A DNA stretch of 64,000 nt from Brevibacillus aydinogluensis (GTDB lineage: Bacteria; Bacillota; Bacilli; Brevibacillales; Brevibacillaceae), in NCBI RefSeq assembly GCF_031954365.1, contig NZ_JAUSVZ010000010.1. One strand, 5' to 3'. Shown in pieces: positions 1-8,040 of this stretch (position 1 is its first letter; each line of letters opens with the position of its first letter). A model generated the notes under the pieces. It was not told where the DNA came from. It was given only the letters and a program-made list of their open reading frames with translations, and made no database searches. The translations under genes were made by a program, and so were the position numbers.

Positions 1-590
1 GGACCGTCCGGCTGACGAGCGATCTGGCTGATCATGTCCAGCAGCTGTTCCCGGGCCAGCAGGTCGAGACCGGTACACGGCTCATCCAATATCAAAAGGC
101 GCGGCGATGCCATCAGCGCCCGGGCGATCAGCACCTTTTGCCGTTCTCCCTGGGAGAGCGTCCGGTAGGGGCTGTGGATGAGCGATGCACACCCAAACAT
201 CTCCAGCAGTTCCGCTGCCTTTTGCAGATCACCCTCCTTAGGCACCGAGTACAACCCGATGCTCGCCTCCCTGCCGCTGAGGACGACCCGCAGTGCCGTC
301 TCGCGTTCGTGCAGTCGGGCCATCAGTGCTGAGCTGACCCAGCCGATTGATTTTCGCACCTCACGGAGGTCCACCGTGCCGTAGCGCTGGCCCAATACAG
401 AGACCTGCCCCGCCGTCGGCCACTCGTAGCCGCAGATGATGTTCAGCAGGCTGGTCTTGCCGGAGCCGTTCTGCCCCACCAGACACCAGTGCTCTCCTTG
501 TTTTACCTGCCAATTGATCCCGCGCAGGATATACCTCTCCTCTCGCTGCCAGGAAACGTCCCGCAGTTCGATGGCCAGCTGTTCGTTCAT
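1..590 (-). CDS. ABC transporter ATP-binding protein, YlmA/ModF-like (3' end beyond window)
   Basis: The reading frame starts at an ATG whose complement ends at 590 and runs off the window start, so the C-terminus is missing. The 196 visible residues are an ABC ATPase: Walker A GQNGSGKTSLL near residue 38, ABC signature LSQGERQK, Walker B LLILDEP, then the D-loop. The start NEQLAIELRDVSWQREERYIL and the phrase RKSIGWVSS recall the B. subtilis YlmA group of single-domain ATPases whose substrate is unknown. A terminator at 713-750 separates it from the minus-strand genes upstream, so it probably has its own promoter and need not belong to the peptide locus. The family assignment is firm; the substrate is not known. 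Confidence 0.85.
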   Translation of the reverse strand, partial: MNEQLAIELRDVSWQREERYILRGINWQVKQGEHWCLVGQNGSGKTSLLNIICGYEWPTAGQVSVLGQRYGTVDLREVRKSIGWVSSALMARLHERETALRVVLSGREASIGLYSVPKEGDLQKAAELLEMFGCASLIHSPYRTLSQGERQKVLIARALMASPRLLILDEPCTGLDLLAREQLLDMISQIARQPDG

Positions 591-712
591 CTCTCTCCAC
601 TCCTTTACGCGAAACATTTTGATTATTATGAGTATACAAGGATACGAGCGGAATCGCACGAATTTCTTTTTCCATCAAGTGCAGAGGAACATCTGCCATC
701 CAGTAAAGACAA

Positions 713-750
713 AACAGCCACCCGGCAATGAAGACTGCGGGATGGCTGTT
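713..750 (-). terminator. Rho-independent terminator after the four-helix membrane protein
   Basis: AACAGCCA-CCCG pairs with CGGG(A)TGGCTGTT around a 13-base loop. On the minus strand it is followed by TTGTCTTTA. It lies between the stop at 770 and the ATPase start at 590. Confidence 0.6.
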
Positions 751-769
751 CTGGCGGCTGCCGGTTTCT

Positions 770-1306
770 TTAGGCCAATCCGTTATGTTCCAGGCAGGTC
801 TGCTCCGTTCCCTGCGGCGCTTCCTTGATAAACCGCTCGTAAGGCAGATAAACCGCCAAAAAAAGCGTAAAGACATAGAGCAGCATCTCCACCACTTCCA
901 GCAAACTGGTGACGAATCCGGTGCCGTTTACAAGCTCGGCCGAGTAATACAGCCAGGGAACCAGCCAGGTGGTCACACATGCAGCCGTCCCCACCTTAAA
1001 CGGCGCCTGCTTCACCTTTTTTCCCGACAGGTGAACGATGAGACTGAACGTAACGAAATGGCACATCACGTTGAGCAGGGTCATCACCAATTGACCGGTT
1101 TGCTCGGGCGGCAGCGAGGCGGCCTGCCACAGCGTCACGAAAAGCGGCTTTACGGCGGGCTCGATCGCTTGGAACGCCAGCACGCACAAGGTAAACAGCA
1201 GGGAACTGAGGACAATCCCCAACAGCGAATACTGAGCCCATTTGCCCCAGGCCATCTTCCCTTCACGGTTCCACCGCTGCTTGATCAAACTGTACGACAT
1301 TTTCAC
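770..1306 (-). CDS. Four-helix membrane protein of the SDP-like locus, candidate immunity protein
   Basis: A 178-aa protein starting at GTG behind GGGAGGG. It has four hydrophobic segments (about residues 27-47, 72-95, 107-127 and 133-155) and no enzymatic motif that I recognise. It is the last gene of the minus-strand run that begins with the secreted precursor at 5205. Only 18 bases separate it from the transglutaminase gene upstream, so co-transcription is likely. In the B. subtilis sdp system immunity is given by a multi-spanning membrane protein (SdpI). This protein occupies a similar genomic role by position and topology, but I see no sequence match to SdpI, so immunity is an inference only. 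It could equally assist export or maturation. Confidence 0.7.
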   Translation of the reverse strand: MKMSYSLIKQRWNREGKMAWGKWAQYSLLGIVLSSLLFTLCVLAFQAIEPAVKPLFVTLWQAASLPPEQTGQLVMTLLNVMCHFVTFSLIVHLSGKKVKQAPFKVGTAACVTTWLVPWLYYSAELVNGTGFVTSLLEVVEMLLYVFTLFLAVYLPYERFIKEAPQGTEQTCLEHNGLA

Positions 1307-1324
1307 AACGACGCCCTCCCTGGG

Positions 1325-2611
1325 TCAGTAAAGTTGAAAGCTTGACAGCAGACTTAACGTCATCAGGACAGCAAACAGATACGTCACCCAATACGCTTCC
1401 CGCCGCAGGATCAGCGTCAGCAGCAACAGGGTAAAGAAGGCGGTGCTGAGGGTATTGAGCCTCTCCAGCCGCATCTGAAACAGCGACAGTCCGTGATACA
1501 AAAACAGAAAGAGGAAAAACAGCACAAACGAGATGCGCTTGATCCACAGGGACGCGGCGGAACCAAACGCGGTCTCATGCACCCGCCAGGTCCCCATGTA
1601 ATCCGACACCTTGTCGGGTTCGGGTTTTCCGGAAAACCGGACATATGCCGGCTGCAGGTAGGGCGCGTTTCCCTGCTGGGATCGGTAGCCCCAGGCCAGC
1701 ATTTCTCCCCCGACCATGAACGACTGGTACCCCTCAGGCACGGGGGGCTGAGTGTCATCCGGGTAGGCGGGGATCAGCGGCAGACTGCTGTCGAAGCTGA
1801 AGATGATCCGCTTGCCTTCCAGATTGCCGAAATAACTGCGGCCTGAGCTTCTCGTCCCGTAGCGGGTGACGAAGGCGAGCTGTTTCACCGGATTTTTCAT
1901 CACGGCGGCTACGCTGGCATCAACCGGAATCCAGCCTACCCCGTCGACGAAAAACTCGTTCCACGCATGCGGCTGGAATGTACCAGTCGCCCATGCGCCG
2001 ATCACCGTCCGGCAGGGAATGTCCAACGACCGGCAATAGGCTGCGAACAAAAACGCAAACTCGCCGCAGTCTCCTTTTTTGTGGCAGCGCATCGCCAGCG
2101 CGCCCCGTTCCTGCGGCGGCCAGTGATAACGATAATGAGCGACAATGTGGTCAAATAATCTGCGCGCCTGTTCGATCGGCTCGAGAGCATCTCCGACGAT
2201 GCGCAGCGCCTCTTCGCGAATCTCATCGGTCACCGGTACGAGCGGGGTGGAGCGCAGGTAAAACTGCCGCTCCTCATCGGTCAGTACCGCCGCCCCGTCC
2301 GTTTCGCGCACCGTCTGGTCCCCCGACGCTTTAACAGGGACAAGCCGCGTCTCGTACGCGTCAAAGGAAAACGAAAGCACGACCCGCTGCCCCGCGCCAA
2401 TTTCATAGTAGGCGAGCGGGTTGCCGGTCGGCAGCAGAGCCGTTTCCTGCGGAGGCGTCTGCGACAGGATGCGAATGTTGCGCTGTGACATACTGGGTGC
2501 GGGCAGGGCCAGCCACAAATCCACCTGCGAACGCTGCCGATTGTCGTACGTGTAGTCGATCCGATATGTTTTTGTCTTCTTGTACACGAGCTGGTACCGC
2601 TGTTGCATCAT
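1325..2611 (-). CDS. Transglutaminase-like protein with C-terminal membrane segments
   Basis: A 428-aa protein. Residues about 120-235 form a transglutaminase-like (papain fold) domain with the full triad visible: Cys182 in GDCGEFAFLFAAYC, His215 in PHAWNEFF and Asp231 in VDAS. Three hydrophobic stretches (about 358-378, 388-405 and 408-425) end the chain. There is no signal peptide, so the side of the membrane on which the catalytic domain lies is unclear. The start could be ATG at 2611 or the adjacent ATG at 2608; AGGAGG lies 3 or 6 bases upstream. It follows the HTTM-DCC gene and precedes the four-helix protein in the same direction. Family members act as proteases, amidases or cross-linking enzymes; here a role in processing or handling the small secreted peptide is possible but unproven. 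Confidence 0.85.
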   Translation of the reverse strand: MMQQRYQLVYKKTKTYRIDYTYDNRQRSQVDLWLALPAPSMSQRNIRILSQTPPQETALLPTGNPLAYYEIGAGQRVVLSFSFDAYETRLVPVKASGDQTVRETDGAAVLTDEERQFYLRSTPLVPVTDEIREEALRIVGDALEPIEQARRLFDHIVAHYRYHWPPQERGALAMRCHKKGDCGEFAFLFAAYCRSLDIPCRTVIGAWATGTFQPHAWNEFFVDGVGWIPVDASVAAVMKNPVKQLAFVTRYGTRSSGRSYFGNLEGKRIIFSFDSSLPLIPAYPDDTQPPVPEGYQSFMVGGEMLAWGYRSQQGNAPYLQPAYVRFSGKPEPDKVSDYMGTWRVHETAFGSAASLWIKRISFVLFFLFLFLYHGLSLFQMRLERLNTLSTAFFTLLLLTLILRREAYWVTYLFAVLMTLSLLSSFQLY

Positions 2612-2690
2612 AGCCCTCCTTTTGTTCTTGCTGCGCTCCTGCCGTATGCGAACGAGGCCGTATCACGCCTTGACTTACGCGTCCTTCTGG

Positions 2691-4091
2691 TTACGCGTCC
2701 TGTTTGGCCGGGCGCGCTTGCGGCAAATAGCAGGCGTCATCGCAGCCGCCGGCAGGCAGGATCGTCCGCCGGGAAGCGACGAAATCATACGCCTTCTGGC
2801 CGATGCCGAGCAGGTTGGCCAGGCACAGGAGCGGACTGATCGGCCACATAGGCACCAGCCGCTTGCTGATCTGGATGAAGGCGTGGATGCCGTCACGCAT
2901 GACCATGTCGTTCACCCGCCTGCTGTGCATCCGCTGTTCCGCCTTTTGCGGGTCCAGGCCGTACACGTCGCAGACGCCAGGTTCCCGGAACGAGACAAAG
3001 CGCAGCAGTCCGAACCAGTCGAGCTTCTTCAGCGTCCGGACCGAAGCTTGACACATCGGGCACCAGCCGTCGTAAAACACGATCACTCGCTGAGCCCGTA
3101 CCGGCTCCATGCGCCCGAGCCTACGGGTGCGGGTCAGAAGCGCCAGACGGACGCGGCGCCACAGCCGGGCCAGGCCATTATGCATGCGCAGGTACTCCCG
3201 GTCGGTAATCAGCAAAAAGTCGATCATGCACATAATCGCCGAGAAGGTGATCAGCCCCATGACGACGGCGATGCCGGTGTGAAAGGCAATCACGCCGCCG
3301 ACGACCAGGTACTTCGTGATGCGGTTGAACAACAGGAACGGAAACGCCAGCTTGACGATGATTGCAGCGTATGTCGACAGCACGATGAGGACGTCGTTAT
3401 GAAGGATCAGGTCTCGGAAAAACGGGTGGCTGTACTCGTCCACCTGCAGGATATAGTACACCGCCGTTCCGTTGTGCCAGACCTCCCCCATCACCTGGTA
3501 CAGGCCGGAGGCGAGGTACATGATGCACAGGTTGACGATGCAGAACAGCACGGCGAAGTTGTGCAGCACCGCCTTGATTTTGTACCACATGGTGTGTTCC
3601 ACCAGCGGACGACGGCGCCAGTATTCTTTTGCATCTGCGGAAAAGTAGGCGGTCGTGTTGGCAAACAGCAGATAGAACAGCACCAGCCGCAGGATGTTGT
3701 CGCCGCCGTCTGAAATGAGCACGTTGCGGTCCATCAGCGAGATGGTGAAGATAAAGTTCAGCACCGAGATGATGCGCCCTTTCCAGCCGATCAGGTAGAG
3801 GATGGTGACGACAATTCCCAAGTGATAGATCAGGTCAAAATAGGCCAGCGAAGGACTGAACATGTACAGCGAGTACGAATGGTCTTTCATGGAAGCGGCC
3901 ACGTAGGTCTCGTGGTCAATCAACCCCGCGTCCGACCAGAGCAGGTAGCGCTGCGCGTAATGGATCAGGTACATGTACAGAATGATCAGGCCAAATCCGA
4001 TTCGCGCCAGCGACGCCCCGATCAAAAACTCTTCGCGGTACAGCCAATCCAACCAGTGACGCTTGGTGTTGGCGCGCAAGGCGTTACCCAT
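2691..4091 (-). CDS. SdpB-like HTTM membrane protein fused to a DCC thiol-disulfide oxidoreductase domain
   Basis: A 466-aa fusion. Residues about 20-295 are an HTTM (horizontally transferred transmembrane, vitamin K carboxylase-related) domain, the family to which B. subtilis SdpB belongs. Residues about 335-450 are a DCC/DUF393 thioredoxin-fold domain with the signature YDGWCPMC (Cys344 and Cys347). The start ATG has AAGGGGGAG 9 bases upstream. The gene ends 79 bases before the transglutaminase and starts 21 bases after the SdpA-like gene. SdpA and SdpB are needed in B. subtilis to turn the SdpC precursor into a toxic peptide. I infer the same job here, with a redox domain built in. The oddity is that the adjacent small precursor contains no cysteine. 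Confidence 0.9.
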   Translation of the reverse strand: MGNALRANTKRHWLDWLYREEFLIGASLARIGFGLIILYMYLIHYAQRYLLWSDAGLIDHETYVAASMKDHSYSLYMFSPSLAYFDLIYHLGIVVTILYLIGWKGRIISVLNFIFTISLMDRNVLISDGGDNILRLVLFYLLFANTTAYFSADAKEYWRRRPLVEHTMWYKIKAVLHNFAVLFCIVNLCIMYLASGLYQVMGEVWHNGTAVYYILQVDEYSHPFFRDLILHNDVLIVLSTYAAIIVKLAFPFLLFNRITKYLVVGGVIAFHTGIAVVMGLITFSAIMCMIDFLLITDREYLRMHNGLARLWRRVRLALLTRTRRLGRMEPVRAQRVIVFYDGWCPMCQASVRTLKKLDWFGLLRFVSFREPGVCDVYGLDPQKAEQRMHSRRVNDMVMRDGIHAFIQISKRLVPMWPISPLLCLANLLGIGQKAYDFVASRRTILPAGGCDDACYLPQARPAKQDA

Positions 4092-4112
4092 GTACGGACT
4101 CCCCCTTCTCTA

Positions 4113-4799
4113 TCAGATTGAAGACACCACAGGTTCATATCGTTTCCAGTCAAACTCCACGTACTGACTTTCGACCTCATAGTTGGGATTGTGGCGTTCC
4201 GAAAACGGCTTGCTGGAGCGGATGAGGACACGCAGGCGAATCGAATCCACGTCCTGGCCGGCAAAGTACTTGGGTACATTGGAAAAGCCGTAGCGGTACA
4301 ACAGGTGCACCCCTTGTTTTCGATATTCATCCAGAAGCTCCAGATCCTCTTTGGGGAGCTTCAGATCTTCCTTGTTTCGCTTTTGTTTCTTTTCTTCAAA
4401 CATGTTGATCACGTCATCCTGATGAAACGCCTGCGTGAACGCGCCCCCGCCGAAACGCATGATGCGGTTGATGGGCGAAAAGCGATCTTCCCAGTTGGCG
4501 GTGATCAGCGGGGTGGTGATGTCGACCCAGCCGCTTTCCACCAGGCTGCCGTTGGCGTCCTTTACTTTTGCCTGTATGTAAATCGTTCTGTTATGGCTCA
4601 CCGGATTGGGAGCAAACAAGTGCCAGTTTTGCGAAAAAAGCGGATGGGTATAGCTGTCGACGATGTGCCGCCATTTGTTTGTCAGCGGGTTAAACGGTAT
4701 CACGTGCAGCAGGACCATGCTGAAATGCCACAGCATCAGGGCAACCAGCAATACGGGAAAACACACAAGCAGTCGCTTTTGCCATTTGCCGAGTTCCAC
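4113..4799 (-). CDS. DUF5819 / SdpA-like membrane-anchored protein
   Basis: A 228-aa protein starting at GTG with AAAGGTGG 9 bases upstream. One N-terminal membrane helix (about residues 9-34) is followed by a soluble domain containing SQNWHLFAPNP, the signature I associate with DUF5819 and, in similar form, with SdpA. No catalytic motif is apparent. DUF5819 genes commonly sit next to HTTM genes, and the HTTM-DCC gene begins 21 bases downstream here. SdpA in B. subtilis is required with SdpB for maturation of the SDP peptide, so I read this as the SdpA counterpart. That equivalence is inference from neighbour, topology and the aromatic-NP motif. Confidence 0.85.
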   Translation of the reverse strand: MELGKWQKRLLVCFPVLLVALMLWHFSMVLLHVIPFNPLTNKWRHIVDSYTHPLFSQNWHLFAPNPVSHNRTIYIQAKVKDANGSLVESGWVDITTPLITANWEDRFSPINRIMRFGGGAFTQAFHQDDVINMFEEKKQKRNKEDLKLPKEDLELLDEYRKQGVHLLYRYGFSNVPKYFAGQDVDSIRLRVLIRSSKPFSERHNPNYEVESQYVEFDWKRYEPVVSSI

Positions 4800-4840
4800 G
4801 CGAATTGACCACCTTTCCAGACAGGTTGGAGAAGGGAAAA

Positions 4841-4876
4841 GAGAGGGAGAGTCCTAGACACGGACGCTCCCCTCTT
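4841..4876 (-). terminator. Hairpin between the peptide precursor and its maturation genes
   Basis: GAGGGGAGCGTCC and GGACTCTCCCTC (minus strand) form an imperfect stem followed by TCTTTTC. On the plus strand it ends in TTTTTT. It lies 21 bases past the precursor stop and 42 bases before the SdpA-like start. It would let the precursor mRNA accumulate above the downstream genes, as is usual for peptide toxins. Confidence 0.6.
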
Positions 4877-4896
4877 TTTTGTCAGTCAAACCGGGT

Positions 4897-5205
4897 TTAG
4901 TTGTCAAACACAACTTCCAGGTTTTGGTTGGCGTGCAGAGGCACAGTGGACCATCTTTGTTGATACTTTTTGTGCGCCCATGCAGCAGCTTTCTCGCCGA
5001 CGTATTTCCCGACACCTGCAGCTACGCCGGTCAGGGCGGCTACGCCGATGGCAGGAAGAACTTGCGGCTGGACGGAACCGACCTTTTCAACCGACGCGAA
5101 GTTGGCAGAGGTTTGAACGTTGGTGGAAGCCGCGCCGACCGATGCGGACAGCATGCCGCCGGACACGAGGGTAAGAGCAAGGGCGACCGTGACGACCTTT
5201 TTCAC
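4897..5205 (-). CDS. Small secreted protein, candidate SDP-like peptide toxin precursor
   Basis: I place the start at GTG 5205 (102 aa), because AGGAGG ends 9 bases upstream; the longer frame would put the Shine-Dalgarno sequence inside the coding region. Residues 1-26 are a classical signal peptide (MKK, then a hydrophobic core ending SVGAA). Residues 27-49 are a polar stretch. Residues 50-75 are an Ala/Gly/Val-rich helix with small-residue spacing (G54, G60, G64, G66, G70). A basic-aromatic stretch follows (KYVGEKAAAWAHKKYQQRW), and the tail to Asn102 is polar. This is the look of a membrane-active peptide precursor. There is no cysteine anywhere, unlike SDP, which carries a disulfide. No homologue is recognised by sequence; the call rests on size, secretion signal and its DUF5819/HTTM neighbours. 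Confidence 0.7.
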   Translation of the reverse strand: MKKVVTVALALTLVSGGMLSASVGAASTNVQTSANFASVEKVGSVQPQVLPAIGVAALTGVAAGVGKYVGEKAAAWAHKKYQQRWSTVPLHANQNLEVVFDN

Positions 5206-5373
5206 GAACAATAACCTCCTCATTATTGATAAACAGATAAAATCGATGTGTGTTCCCTTCATTCATCAATCCGCCCTAAGCCGGGTGGGCTGGCCAGCCT
5301 TTTTTCAAGGAAGTACACGAAAAGACACCCTTATCCTTAATTGGCGAATTTTTGAAGATGCGGGAACAATTTC

Positions 5374-5402
5374 ATTATAGACCACTTGTCCAAACGACGT
5401 AA
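5374..5402 (-). promoter_or_regulatory. Candidate promoter of the SDP-like locus
   Basis: On the minus strand a perfect TATAAT (complement of 5374-5379) lies about 170 bases upstream of the precursor start; the -35 region (TTACGT, 17-base spacer) is weak. The long leader contains the palindrome GGCTGGCCAGCC. Weak -35 suggests an activator or a special sigma factor. Confidence 0.4.
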
Positions 5403-5482
5403 ATTTCTAATTTTCGCATTTTACTAAAAATAGTTCTATTCTCTCATAATTGCATCTGAACGTATGACTGTCAGCACAGAAA

Positions 5483-5508
5483 CAGCCCCTCCAAGATTGG
5501 AAGGGCTG
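5483..5508 (-). terminator. Terminator of the permease operon
   Basis: CAGCCC-TTCCA pairs with TGGAG-GGGCTG on the minus strand and is followed by TTTCTGT. It lies 12 bases past the permease stop at 5520. Confidence 0.65.
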
Positions 5509-5519
5509 GTCGTTTCCGC

Positions 5520-7049
5520 TCATTTTTCAAACCGTGACTCCTGTCGCTTAATCTCCTCCTCCGACGTGTCGAGCGCTGCCTGCGGCCCCGGGAAGTGACG
5601 GCGATAGTAGGCCAGATCCATGACCAGCAGGAGCAGGAACATGCCGATCAAGGCGAAACCTGCGTTTTGATTGGGCGGAATTACCATTACGATGCTGATA
5701 AAGACGATCCAGATGAGACTGATCACGTTAATCGGCTTGCTCCATGTACCGAGATTCCACGGGCCGTAATGCTCGGGCCGGAACAGACCTTTTGCCTCCG
5801 CCCGCAGTTTCAGGTAGAGCGGGATGCCGTAGGCAACGTACAAACCGACGACGCTCACCGCGGTCAGAAAAGCGAGCGTGGTGTAGCTGGTATCCGGATT
5901 GATCCGTTTCAAAATGTAGTCGAAAAGTGCCAGGGCAAAGGACAGGATAACCACCAGCCAGATCGCCTTGGCCGGCGTGCGGTACCGGACGGAGATTTGT
6001 GCCCAATGGCGGCTCCACGGAATACCCTTGTCGCGGGAAAACGCGTACAGCATCCGGGAAAACGAGGTGACAGACGAGAGGCCGCAAAACCACATCGCAA
6101 ACGTCACCAGCCAGAGCACCGCCGTCCCGAACGTCCCGCCCAGCGCTTCGCTGATGACGTAGATAAAGGCGTTCTCCGCCCCGCTCGCGGCGGCCGCGTC
6201 CTTGATGGAGAGAGTCACAAAGGCCAGCATCACAAATCCGAAGATGAATGAAAAGGCTACGGAACTGAAAATGCCCCAGGCGGCGCGAACCCGCGGGTTG
6301 ATCGTTTCCTCGATCGTGTGGGCGGATGCGTCGTAGCCGGTAAATGTCCACTGCGCCTGCAGCAGACCGATCAGGAACGCCAGGGCGTACGGTTTGTCAG
6401 AGAACGTCTGCCCCACCTGGAACAGATAGTCCAACGGCTGCAGTTCGTGCCGGGAGAAGAAGGCCAGGCTGCCTACCAGAATGACGACGACGCCGATGTG
6501 GTACCAGGCGGAAAAGTCGTTCAGCCTGGCCACTAGGCGAATCCCGATGTGATTGAACACGCCGTGCAGCAGCAGGGTGATCCCAAACAGCACCAATGTC
6601 GTCGTCTCCGTGGACGTATACCCGAACGTGCCGGCCAAAAGCGGATCGGCAAACAGGGCGAACGAGTAGTCAATCCCGGCGACGATCCCGATCTGGCCGA
6701 TCAGGTTGATCCAGGCGGTGTACCATCCCCAGCGCTTGTTGGCGAGGATGGCTGCCCAGTGGTACAGCGCCCCCGCAGTCGGGATGGCGGAGGCCAGTTC
6801 GGCCATGGAAGCGGCGATCAGCAGGACGAACAGGGCGACGATCGTCCAGCCGAAGCCCATCATGCCCGGCCCGCCGTAGGTAAGGCCGTGGCCGTAGAGC
6901 GACACCGCTCCGGTGAGAATCGAGATGATGGAAAACGAAATCGCGAAATTGGAGAATCCCCCCATGTCACGCAGCAGTTCCTGGGCATATCCGAACCTGT
7001 TCAGGTCCTTCTTGTCCTCCAGAATCTGTTGCTGTTTGTCTCGTTGCAT
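5520..7049 (-). CDS. APC-superfamily amino acid / GABA-type permease
   Basis: A 509-aa integral membrane protein. The ATG at 7049 is preceded by AAAGGAGGAG, which favours it over the longer frame starting at 7166. About twelve hydrophobic helices are visible. The N-terminal helix region contains GGFSNFAISFSIISILTG and SMAELASAIPTAGALYHWAA, typical of the APC family branch that includes eukaryotic-like GABA/choline permeases (amino acid-polyamine-organocation). It is the last gene of a five-gene run and lies 19 bases after the 45-aa membrane peptide. The neighbours (gamma-glutamyl ligase-like protein, SDR, semialdehyde dehydrogenase) suggest that it imports an amine, polyamine or omega-amino acid used by this operon. 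The exact substrate cannot be read from sequence. Confidence 0.9.
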   Translation of the reverse strand: MQRDKQQQILEDKKDLNRFGYAQELLRDMGGFSNFAISFSIISILTGAVSLYGHGLTYGGPGMMGFGWTIVALFVLLIAASMAELASAIPTAGALYHWAAILANKRWGWYTAWINLIGQIGIVAGIDYSFALFADPLLAGTFGYTSTETTTLVLFGITLLLHGVFNHIGIRLVARLNDFSAWYHIGVVVILVGSLAFFSRHELQPLDYLFQVGQTFSDKPYALAFLIGLLQAQWTFTGYDASAHTIEETINPRVRAAWGIFSSVAFSFIFGFVMLAFVTLSIKDAAAASGAENAFIYVISEALGGTFGTAVLWLVTFAMWFCGLSSVTSFSRMLYAFSRDKGIPWSRHWAQISVRYRTPAKAIWLVVILSFALALFDYILKRINPDTSYTTLAFLTAVSVVGLYVAYGIPLYLKLRAEAKGLFRPEHYGPWNLGTWSKPINVISLIWIVFISIVMVIPPNQNAGFALIGMFLLLLVMDLAYYRRHFPGPQAALDTSEEEIKRQESRFEK

Positions 7050-7068
7050 CCGCGACTCCTCCTTTCGC

Positions 7069-7206
7069 TCAGGTGTTCCGGTTGGAACCGATAAAACTCT
7101 CGTGCCGGCTTTCGTCAAACCGGCGAACGCTTTCATTGGCGCGGTAGCCGATCGCGACTGCCACACCGATTGTCAGCAGTAACAGGACCAGGCCCAGCAG
7201 CAGCAT
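7069..7206 (-). CDS. 45-residue single-pass membrane peptide in the permease operon
   Basis: ATG at 7206 with GGGGGAGGG 7 bases upstream, stop TGA at 7069-7071. The peptide begins MLLLGLVLLLLTIGVAVAIG (one membrane helix) and ends in a charged tail (YRANESVRRFDESRHESFIG, then SNRNT). It sits between the SDR and the APC permease, both on the same strand, 19 bases upstream of the permease start. Codon use looks like that of its neighbours. A small accessory subunit or stabiliser of the permease is the obvious guess, but no family is recognised. Confidence 0.65.
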   Translation of the reverse strand: MLLLGLVLLLLTIGVAVAIGYRANESVRRFDESRHESFIGSNRNT

Positions 7207-7259
7207 CCCGCTTCCCTCCCCCTGTCGTTATGAAGAACGTCCCGGACCAGCCGGGCTGC

Positions 7260-8027
7260 TTAAAAGTAGTTGCAAGTGATGCCGCCGTCCACGTTCAGAA
7301 TCGCCCCGTTGGTCCAGTCGGACTCGTCGGAGGCGAGATAGACGGCACAGTGAACGATGTCTTCCGGTTTGCCGAAACGGCCGGACGGCTGCCGGCTCAG
7401 ACGGATGCGCCGGGCCTCTTCGTCGTTTACCAGCCATTCGGTCAACAGCGGCGTTTCGATCGGACCGGGACAGATGGCGTTGGCACGGACTCCTTTGGGA
7501 CGGAATTGGATGGCCAGTGAGCGCGTCAGCGAAACGACCGCCCCTTTGGAAGCGGTGTAGGCATCCTGCGGGACGCTGCAGCCCATGAAGGCCACAAATG
7601 AGGCAATGTTGATAATCGAGCCTTTGCCCTGCCGGATCATCGCCGGAATCACGTGCTTGCACATCAGAAACGTGCCGCGCACGTTGACGGCCATCACGCG
7701 GTCCCACACCTCGACGGGCGTATCCAGGACGGAGTGATCCTCCGCAGGCATGATCCCCGCATTGTTGTACAGAACGTCAATCCTGCCATACCGCTCCAGG
7801 GTGGCGTTTACAGCCGCCTTGACACTCTCCTCGTCAGCCACATCGCAGACGAACAGCGACGCGTCGCCGCCCGCCGCCTGTACCCGTTCCACCGTCGTTC
7901 TGCCAGCCGATTCGCTGATTTCAAAGACGGCCACCTTGGCTCCTTCAGCCGCAAACATGGCTGCTGCCGTTTGTCCCATGCCGCTGCCTGCTCCGGTGAT
8001 GACGCACACTTTGTCCTGCAAACGCAT
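7260..8027 (-). CDS. SDR-family NAD(P)-dependent oxidoreductase
   Basis: A 255-aa classical short-chain dehydrogenase. It has the TGxxxGxG cofactor loop (TGAGSGMG, residues 12-19), NNAG at about 90, catalytic Ser at about 141 and YxxxK (YTASK) at about 157-161, and the usual PGPIETPL loop. It lies 13 bases after the glutamine-synthetase-like gene and 53 bases before the membrane peptide. Its substrate is probably an alcohol, ketone or semialdehyde intermediate of the same catabolic route; the sequence does not say which. Confidence 0.92.
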   Translation of the reverse strand: MRLQDKVCVITGAGSGMGQTAAAMFAAEGAKVAVFEISESAGRTTVERVQAAGGDASLFVCDVADEESVKAAVNATLERYGRIDVLYNNAGIMPAEDHSVLDTPVEVWDRVMAVNVRGTFLMCKHVIPAMIRQGKGSIINIASFVAFMGCSVPQDAYTASKGAVVSLTRSLAIQFRPKGVRANAICPGPIETPLLTEWLVNDEEARRIRLSRQPSGRFGKPEDIVHCAVYLASDESDWTNGAILNVDGGITCNYF

Positions 8028-8040
8028 ATTTGCCTCCTCC

